A stretch of DNA of 10,961 nucleotides from Treponema sp. (lineage in GTDB: Bacteria > Spirochaetota > Spirochaetia > Treponematales > Breznakiellaceae), in the NCBI GenBank assembly GCA_009785545.1, contig WQWD01000055.1, positions 1 to 10,961 of the forward strand. Reading direction: 5' to 3'. Position numbers and translations under genes: made by a program. The notes under the pieces are model-generated. The model made no database searches. It saw nothing but the letters and a program-made list of their open reading frames with translations, and was not told the DNA's origin. Positions within the stretch are counted from its first letter, which is position 1; each line of letters opens with the position of its first letter. Of the stretch, positions 6,501 through 10,961 are shown one piece after another.

Positions 6501-7576
6501 GGCGGAATTGTCAGAAGCGCCCCTGCTCTTAAATGCTCGTCATAAGTCCGTGAAAAGCGATGCGTTCCTGTTGCAACATTTATCAGCCTAAAAAACAAAT
6601 AATCTGTATTTTGCGGATATATAGCCGCTCTAAGCGCTATCATTCCGGGAGCGGAAATCGGCCCGGGAGGAAGCCCCCTGTGCATATAAGTGTTGTACGG
6701 AGACTGTATCTCAAGATCGACATTAAAAATCCTGTTTGGGTGAGGCCGTCCAAGTATTTCTGTTATTATAAATTCAACTGTAGCGCATGATTGCAGTAGC
6801 ATATTCACCCTGAGACGGTTAAAAAAAACTCCAGCCATTATGGGTGCTTCTTCCGGCACTCTGTATTCCCTTTCAACAATGGAAGCCATTATAACAATTC
6901 TATTTAATTCTTCGGGTGACATATTTACAAGCGTCGGGCTGATAGTATAAAGCCTGTCAAAAAAGTTATACGCCATTGTTCTTACAACTCTGGAAGCGGG
7001 ATAATTTAAAGGAAACATATATGTATCGGGAAAAAGGTATCCTTCCATTGAGGAGCCGGGAACTCCAAAATGTCTTAATATTTCGGGATCTCTTACCGCC
7101 CTTAAAAAATCTTCAGAAGAAACAATTCCCGCATCCTCTAAAATTCTTGCGGCTCTGCTGAGGGTAACTCCTTCGGGGATTGTTACCCTGTGAAGTATTT
7201 GCCTTCCGGCAACCAGAAGGCGTAAAATAGCGAGCTGATCTTTTGGTTCGCTGATTAAGTATGTTCCGACTTTCACGTACTCTCTTTCCAGCCTGCCAAG
7301 AATATCCCAAAAATATCTGTTTCTGATAAGACCTGCGCTTTCCAGCCGCCTTCCGACAGACTGACCGCTCTCCCCTCTTCTGACTTCAACGTAGAATCCG
7401 CCTCCGAGAGCCGGAGTAATGCCATCAATGCCTGAAACATCAATTACGTTATCTGTATTTGGAGGTGAATTAAAATAAATAAACAATCCTAAAGCACCGA
7501 GAGAAACAAAAAGACCTATCCCGACAATCGCACATATAATTTTTATAAACCCTAAAAAAATATTATTCTTTTTCAT
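6491..7576 (-). CDS. mltG: Endolytic murein transglycosylase MltG (YceG-like)
   Basis: An inner-membrane lytic transglycosylase that cuts nascent peptidoglycan strands and is thought to set glycan length. It has 361 residues. A short Lys-rich head and one membrane segment (about 8-35) anchor a periplasmic catalytic domain. Family motifs are present: VTIPEGVTLSRAARIL (131-146), EGYLFPDTYMFP (178-189), the active-site stretch ASIVERE with the likely catalytic Glu at 235, SPYNTYMHRGLPPGPI and HRFSRTYDEH. The usual QTDPTV or QSDPTV reads QSCATV here, a variant I believe is common outside proteobacteria. GGAGG (7582-7586) lies five bases before the ATG. It starts 24 bases after the MBL gene and overlaps dnaG by ten bases, which ties cell-wall growth to replication and transcription genes. 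Confidence 0.95.
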   Translation of the reverse strand: MKKNNIFLGFIKIICAIVGIGLFVSLGALGLFIYFNSPPNTDNVIDVSGIDGITPALGGGFYVEVRRGESGQSVGRRLESAGLIRNRYFWDILGRLEREYVKVGTYLISEPKDQLAILRLLVAGRQILHRVTIPEGVTLSRAARILEDAGIVSSEDFLRAVRDPEILRHFGVPGSSMEGYLFPDTYMFPLNYPASRVVRTMAYNFFDRLYTISPTLVNMSPEELNRIVIMASIVEREYRVPEEAPIMAGVFFNRLRVNMLLQSCATVEFIITEILGRPHPNRIFNVDLEIQSPYNTYMHRGLPPGPISAPGMIALRAAIYPQNTDYLFFRLINVATGTHRFSRTYDEHLRAGALLTIPPWH

Positions 7577-7600
7577 ATCAACCTCCCAATATAAGCAAAT

Positions 7601-8536
7601 TTATATTGTAATCTTTAAACCTTCGACAGCAAGAGTTAATTCAATTTCTTTTAAGCTCATCCGCTCAATGTACCATTTTGCCGATTGCAATAATCCGTAA
7701 AGTTTATGATCATCGTATGTTGGATCGTGATGAAACATTACCATATGTTTAATGTTCCAGTTAGCCGCAAAATCAACAGCCATGCTGAAAGCGCTGTGCC
7801 CCCAATTGTATTTTTCTATCGCCTCTCCTAGAGTGTATTGGCTGTCAATAATGATTAGATCGGCGTTTTGAAAAAACGATATGTTTTCTTCGTTTTTTAT
7901 AAAGTCATCGGAAGTGAGCTCTACATCTGTTGCGTATATCAAACGTTTGCCGTTTTCATTGACGCAATAAGCCCAAGAACCTCCGGGGTGGTTCATTTTT
8001 TTTGCGCTTACACTGCGCCCGCAAATTTTAAATTCCTTTTCCATGTAGTGATAAGTTTTTGCAGCGGTCATTGCGTCAAGCGTAACAGGAAAATACGGAT
8101 CAGTCATTTGCCCGGAAATAATGCCTTCCAAACCTCCAAGAGGAGAATAAAAATCCAGTTTGTTTTTATCTTCATAACCGGGAAGAAAAAAAGGAAGCCC
8201 CTGTATATGATCCCAATGAAAATGAGAGAGGAAAATATGATAATGATTCATTTTTGCCATTTCCTGAGCTAACCCCATCTCACGAATCCCTGAGCCGCAG
8301 TCAAAAACAATACATTCTCTTGAATCATCAAATGATACGCTTACACAAGGGCTGTTGCCTCCGACAGTTCCAAAAAGCCATGGAGGCAGGTTTGCAAGAA
8401 AACGCTCACGGCTTTCCGAACTTTCAATATCTTCTGGAGTTATTTGCTCCACAATGGCGGAAATTTTGCTTTTTATACGGGAAGGCGTTGCCGACGTTGG
8501 TATGGAACCTCTTACTCCCCAAAATTGAACATTCAC
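7601..8536 (-). CDS. MBL-fold metal-dependent hydrolase (COG1235-like)
   Basis: A 311-residue cytoplasmic metallo-beta-lactamase-fold enzyme. It opens with FWGVRGSIPT, has GGNSPCVSV at 59-67, then FDCGSGIRE. The metal site is SHFHWDH, with H105, H107, D109 and H110; further candidate ligands are H183 (MNHPGG), D204 (YATDVE) and H269 or H270 (MFHHDP). IDSQYT and WGHS near 231-248 are typical of the PhnP / phosphodiesterase-like branch. The likely chemistry is phosphodiester hydrolysis, but the substrate cannot be told from sequence; tRNA or cyclic-nucleotide processing are only possibilities by analogy. An insertion at about 15-50 separates the first strand from GGNSP. The start is GTG (8534-8536), sharing GTGA with the stop of the upstream cysteine-cluster gene. 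AGAGGTG (8541-8547) lies four bases away. Confidence 0.9.
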   Translation of the reverse strand: MNVQFWGVRGSIPTSATPSRIKSKISAIVEQITPEDIESSESRERFLANLPPWLFGTVGGNSPCVSVSFDDSRECIVFDCGSGIREMGLAQEMAKMNHYHIFLSHFHWDHIQGLPFFLPGYEDKNKLDFYSPLGGLEGIISGQMTDPYFPVTLDAMTAAKTYHYMEKEFKICGRSVSAKKMNHPGGSWAYCVNENGKRLIYATDVELTSDDFIKNEENISFFQNADLIIIDSQYTLGEAIEKYNWGHSAFSMAVDFAANWNIKHMVMFHHDPTYDDHKLYGLLQSAKWYIERMSLKEIELTLAVEGLKITI

Positions 8537-8988
8537 AATTCACCTCTTTCCTTTATGATTATCGGATTATCCGCACGGGCTTTAAGGAAGCCGGATATTT
8601 CCAGTGGCGTATGGAGTTTTCCACTATTAATCCCTGCACAATCTGAAGCAGTGATTTCCCATACCTCAGATGAAGAAATAATCGACTCCCAAAATGGAAA
8701 AGTTATACATTGTAACGGGCGTTTTTCATACACTGTGCAGCCATCGTCCCATAAAATACAATCCTTATTGGATTTTTCTTTCAATGACAGCACTGTATCT
8801 CCTTTCCAATCTGTTACCCATCTACAATATACCTTCAAAAGGCTGTCTTTGTCCATTTCCAGCGCTATTGTCAAATTCTCCAGATCGTTCTCTGATAGAA
8901 ACACAAACCCTGAATCATGCCGGCAACAAGCGGAACAACGTTTGCAGGAAAAATTTAAACCTGAGACATAAAATGTTTGGTTTTCCAT
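8533..8988 (-). CDS. YkgJ-type cysteine-cluster protein (putative metal binding)
   Basis: A small protein of 151 residues counted from the ATG at 8986-8988. It shows the CxxCxxCC signature of the PF03692 family (FSCKRCSACC: C15, C18, C21, C22). A second group, DCILWDDGCTVYEKRPLQC (C77, C84, C94), and a last Cys in SDCAGI (C117) follow. These Cys residues are proposed to bind zinc or an iron-sulfur cluster; no enzyme activity is established for the family. No signal peptide or membrane segment is seen. A TTG directly before the ATG would add one Met. Neither start has a clear Shine-Dalgarno, and a candidate promoter lies immediately upstream, so the message may be close to leaderless. Its stop overlaps the MBL gene start by four bases, so the two are probably translationally coupled. 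Confidence 0.88.
   Translation of the reverse strand: MENQTFYVSGLNFSCKRCSACCRHDSGFVFLSENDLENLTIALEMDKDSLLKVYCRWVTDWKGDTVLSLKEKSNKDCILWDDGCTVYEKRPLQCITFPFWESIISSSEVWEITASDCAGINSGKLHTPLEISGFLKARADNPIIIKERGEL
8541..8547 (-). promoter_or_regulatory. Ribosome binding site fixing the GTG start of the MBL gene
   Basis: AGAGGTG on the minus strand lies four bases before the GTG at 8534-8536, inside the last codons of the cysteine-cluster gene. The only nearby ATG (from GTGAATG) is out of frame, so the GTG is the best start. Confidence 0.7.
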
Positions 8989-8999
8989 CAATACGATCT

Positions 9000-9028
9000 A
9001 TGGTAACGTTTTTTGTTTTCTTTTTCAA
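9000..9028 (-). promoter_or_regulatory. Candidate promoter before the cysteine-cluster gene
   Basis: On the minus strand TTGAAA (9023-9028) and TACCAT (9000-9005) are spaced by exactly 17 bases in the gap after purD. The -10 box matches consensus at four of six positions. A transcript would start near 8993, only about five bases before the ATG. The pattern is reasonable but the -10 is weak, so this could be chance in an A-rich gap. Confidence 0.4.
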
Positions 9029-9033
9029 TACGA

Positions 9034-10302
9034 CTAATATTTCCCAATATCTGAGCGAAAATGTTTACCTTCAAAACTGATTGTTTTTACCGCTTTGTAG
9101 GCTTTTTCTATCGCTTTATTTTGATCGGCGGCTGTAGTTGTAATACCAAGTACACGCCCTCCCGCTGTCAAAAATTCGCTGTTTTTCAGGGCGGTTCCGG
9201 CATGGTAAACCACAGCTTCTTCGGCGCTCTGTCCGTTTTCGTCAAGGCCGCTGATGGCAAAGCCGGTTTTGTAACTATCAGGATATCCGCCGCTTGCCAA
9301 AATTACGCAGGCTGAACTTGCTTTTGACCACTTTATCTCAATTTGTGACAGCCTTTCATACGTTACTGCCTCCATTATTTCAAACAAATCTGTCTCAAGC
9401 AATGGAAGAACCGCCTGTGTTTCAGGGTCTCCGAATCTGCAATTATACTCGATTACAACGGGGCCTTTATTTGTCAACATAAGCCCAAAGTACAAACAAC
9501 CTTTGAAAGGGCAGCCTTCATTTTGCATTGCCCTGATAGTCGGCAAATATATTGTTTTTTCGCAGATAGCCGCAATGTCTTGTGTGTAATACGGGTTTGG
9601 CGCAATTACACCCATGCCGCCTGTATTCGGCCCCTTGTTTCCGTCGAAAGCTCTTTTGTGATCCATCGAAGAAACCATAGGCAAGACTGTTTTTCCGTCT
9701 GTAAAGGCAAGGACTGAAACTTCCGGGCCGCTTAAAAATTCTTCGATTACGATATTGGAGCCGCTCTCGCCAAATTTTTTTTCAATCATAATTGCTTCAA
9801 TTGCCTCAGACGCTTCACGTGAGTTGTTCGCTATTATGACGCCTTTCCCCAAAGCCAGCCCGTCTGCTTTTATAACCAAGGGAAACGCCGCATTATCAGA
9901 AACCACAAATTTTAATGCCTTTTTTGCACTGTCAAACACTTCATATTTGGCGGTAGGAATGTCGTATTTTTTCATCAGGTCTTTTGCAAAGACTTTGCTG
10001 CTTTCGATACGAGCCGCCGCCTTGCCCGGCCCAAAACACGGAATCCCTTTTTCTTCCAAAACGTCAACCATGCCAAGCGCCAAAGGATCGTCAGGAGCGA
10101 CAACGACATAGTCAATAACCTGTTGGACTGCAAACTCGGTCATTGCCGAAATATCGACAGCTTTAATCTGGACACATTCGGCGTCACAGCTTATACCGCC
10201 GTTTCCGGGAGCCGCAAAAATTTTTGAGACTCGTTTGCTTTTTTTGAGTGATTTGATAATGGCGTGTTCACGTCCGCCGCTTCCTACAACCAGGACTTTC
10301 AA
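9034..10302 (-). CDS. purD: Phosphoribosylamine-glycine ligase (GAR synthetase, PurD)
   Basis: Joins glycine to 5-phosphoribosylamine using ATP, the second step of de novo purine synthesis. It has 422 residues, full length for a stand-alone PurD. The N-terminal domain begins VLVVGSGGREHAI and has APGNGG. The ATP-grasp part holds KADGLALGKGV, EEFLSGPEVSV, GPNTGGMG at about 226-233, and the metal-binding EYNCRFGDPETQ (E..N..GDPE) near 288-299. The usual APEDPL reads APDDPL here, a conservative change. The start codon is TTG (10300-10302), supported by AAGGAGT five bases upstream and by the family N-terminus beginning at this residue. It follows purN by 43 bases and probably shares its message. 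No clear terminator follows it. Confidence 0.97.
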   Translation of the reverse strand: MKVLVVGSGGREHAIIKSLKKSKRVSKIFAAPGNGGISCDAECVQIKAVDISAMTEFAVQQVIDYVVVAPDDPLALGMVDVLEEKGIPCFGPGKAAARIESSKVFAKDLMKKYDIPTAKYEVFDSAKKALKFVVSDNAAFPLVIKADGLALGKGVIIANNSREASEAIEAIMIEKKFGESGSNIVIEEFLSGPEVSVLAFTDGKTVLPMVSSMDHKRAFDGNKGPNTGGMGVIAPNPYYTQDIAAICEKTIYLPTIRAMQNEGCPFKGCLYFGLMLTNKGPVVIEYNCRFGDPETQAVLPLLETDLFEIMEAVTYERLSQIEIKWSKASSACVILASGGYPDSYKTGFAISGLDENGQSAEEAVVYHAGTALKNSEFLTAGGRVLGITTTAADQNKAIEKAYKAVKTISFEGKHFRSDIGKY

Positions 10303-10307
10303 ATTTT

Positions 10308-10314
10308 ACTCCTT
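10308..10314 (-). promoter_or_regulatory. Ribosome binding site fixing the TTG start of purD
   Basis: AAGGAGT on the minus strand is five bases before the TTG at 10300-10302. It is a strong site with correct spacing, and PurD proteins begin at exactly this glycine-rich strand, so the TTG start is well supported. Confidence 0.8.
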
Positions 10315-10318
10315 AATA

Positions 10319-10349
10319 TTAAACAACGATTTTTCAATCCATTGTTTAA
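10319..10349 (-). other. Stem-loop between purN and purD
   Basis: TTAAACAA (10319-10326) pairs with TTGTTTAA (10342-10349). Inside it GATT (10328-10331) pairs with AATC (10336-10339) around a 4-base loop, giving 12 pairs with a small internal loop. It overlaps the purN stop codon and ends a few bases before the purD Shine-Dalgarno. With no T tract and few GC pairs it is not a good terminator; an RNA processing or translation role is possible. Confidence 0.45.
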
Positions 10350-10951
10350 AAAATTTCTCCTCTGCATATCATCGCCACCGCTTTTGGCAATAAGACCCAT
10401 TCTGCTTCCCGCATAACCCGTTCTTGCAGGGATTCGGGGGTGTCGTCGGGGAGAACTTCAACCGCTTTTTGCAGAATGATTTTCCCGCCGTCAATTATGT
10501 CATTTACAAAATGAACTGTTGCACCTGTTATTTTTACGCCGTATTCTAAAACCGCCTTGTGTACACGCAATCCGTAAAAACCTTTACCGCAGAAAGACGG
10601 AATAAGCGAAGGGTGAACATTTATTATTTTGTTTTCGAAAACTTTGGTCACCCTTGGCCCAATTACCGATAAAAATCCGGCTAAAACAATAAGTTCTATT
10701 TTATGTTCGAGTAAGACTTCAGCTAAAGCAGAATCAAACTCGCTGTTTTGCGTGTATTTGTTTCTCTCGATTGTGATTGTTTTAATACCGGCATTTTTTG
10801 CCCTTTCAAGAGCATAAACACCTGAGGCAGATGAAACCACAAGGGATAACTCGCCTCCTCCCAAATTACCTTCATTGCGGGCGTCAATAAGCGCTTGAAG
10901 GTTTGTTCCGCCGCCGCTCACAAGAACCGCAATTTTTTTAGCCGATGTCAA
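10346..10951 (-). CDS. purN: Phosphoribosylglycinamide formyltransferase (PurN)
   Basis: Transfers a formyl group from 10-formyltetrahydrofolate to GAR, the step after PurD. It has 201 residues, normal length. The N-terminus KIAVLVSGGGTNLQALID binds the phosphate. AGFLSVIGP and NVHPSLIPSF carry the catalytic Asn (N111) and His (H113), and IDGG carries the catalytic Asp (D154). The segment FCGKGFYGLRVH is a few residues longer than in E. coli, a form I recall from clostridia and spirochaetes. The only start in frame is TTG at 10949-10951: a TAA stop lies two codons further upstream. The ribosome site is weak (GGAA). The bases TTGA at the start could also hold the stop of an upstream gene, which is outside the window. 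Confidence 0.95.
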   Translation of the reverse strand: MTSAKKIAVLVSGGGTNLQALIDARNEGNLGGGELSLVVSSASGVYALERAKNAGIKTITIERNKYTQNSEFDSALAEVLLEHKIELIVLAGFLSVIGPRVTKVFENKIINVHPSLIPSFCGKGFYGLRVHKAVLEYGVKITGATVHFVNDIIDGGKIILQKAVEVLPDDTPESLQERVMREAEWVLLPKAVAMICRGEIF

Positions 10952-10961
10952 AAGTTATTCC

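Noticed and set aside
7868..8971. Plus-strand open frames of 128 to 175 codons opposite the MBL and cysteine-cluster genes
   Set aside because: They are antisense to genes with clear family motifs, show no domain of their own and lack ribosome sites.
9034..9056. Small inverted repeat at the end of purD as a terminator
   Set aside because: Only five A-T pairs around GGGA and no T tract on the minus strand, so it is too weak to support termination.
1..10961. A new defence, mobile or secondary-metabolism system
   Set aside because: Every protein gene belongs to a known housekeeping or conserved family, and I see no transposase, integrase, CRISPR repeats, tRNA att site or toxin-antitoxin pair.

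Overview
The window looks like a chromosomal housekeeping region from a spirochaete, most probably a Treponema-type species. The reasons are the gene order (mltG, dnaG, rpoD, a coiled-coil zinc-ribbon gene, a TPR membrane-protein gene, mreB), which as I recall resembles the dnaG-rpoD-mreB region of Treponema genomes, and the family-level look of the proteins. The DNA is AT-rich. The presence of purN and purD argues against a host-restricted treponeme such as T. pallidum, which lacks de novo purine synthesis, and favours a gut or free-living relative. The assignment rests on recall, not on a search.

Layout. Every protein gene is on the minus strand, so the order of transcription runs from high to low coordinates. 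At the right end are purN (10346-10951) and purD (9034-10302), two steps of purine synthesis. Next comes a tight series: a YkgJ-type cysteine-cluster protein (8533-8988), an MBL-fold hydrolase (7601-8536), mltG (6491-7576), dnaG (4584-6500), rpoD (2675-4564) and a coiled-coil zinc-ribbon protein (1800-2636). Junctions in this series range from a 10-base overlap to a 38-base gap, so one transcript is likely, ending at a hairpin terminator at 1763-1786. At the left end are a TPR membrane protein (245-1165) and the first 65 codons of mreB (1-197).

The only long stretch without a protein gene (1166-1799) holds rnpB, the RNase P RNA, on the plus strand at 1262-1689. Its P1 helix is a perfect 12-bp pairing of its two ends. 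A good sigma-70-type promoter sits just upstream and fires away from an even better minus-strand promoter for the TPR-mreB genes. The two share about 95 bases that include a 17-base tandem repeat. rnpB is followed by a bidirectional hairpin.

How the genes work together: the dnaG-rpoD pair is a variant of the macromolecular synthesis operon (primer synthesis plus the main sigma factor), here led by the cell-wall enzyme MltG and without rpsU. MltG, the TPR protein and MreB all point to envelope growth. I found no mobile element, CRISPR array, tRNA gene or clearly new multi-gene system. The most interesting material is non-coding: unusual features of the RNase P RNA, the shared divergent promoter, and messages that appear to start almost at the start codon.
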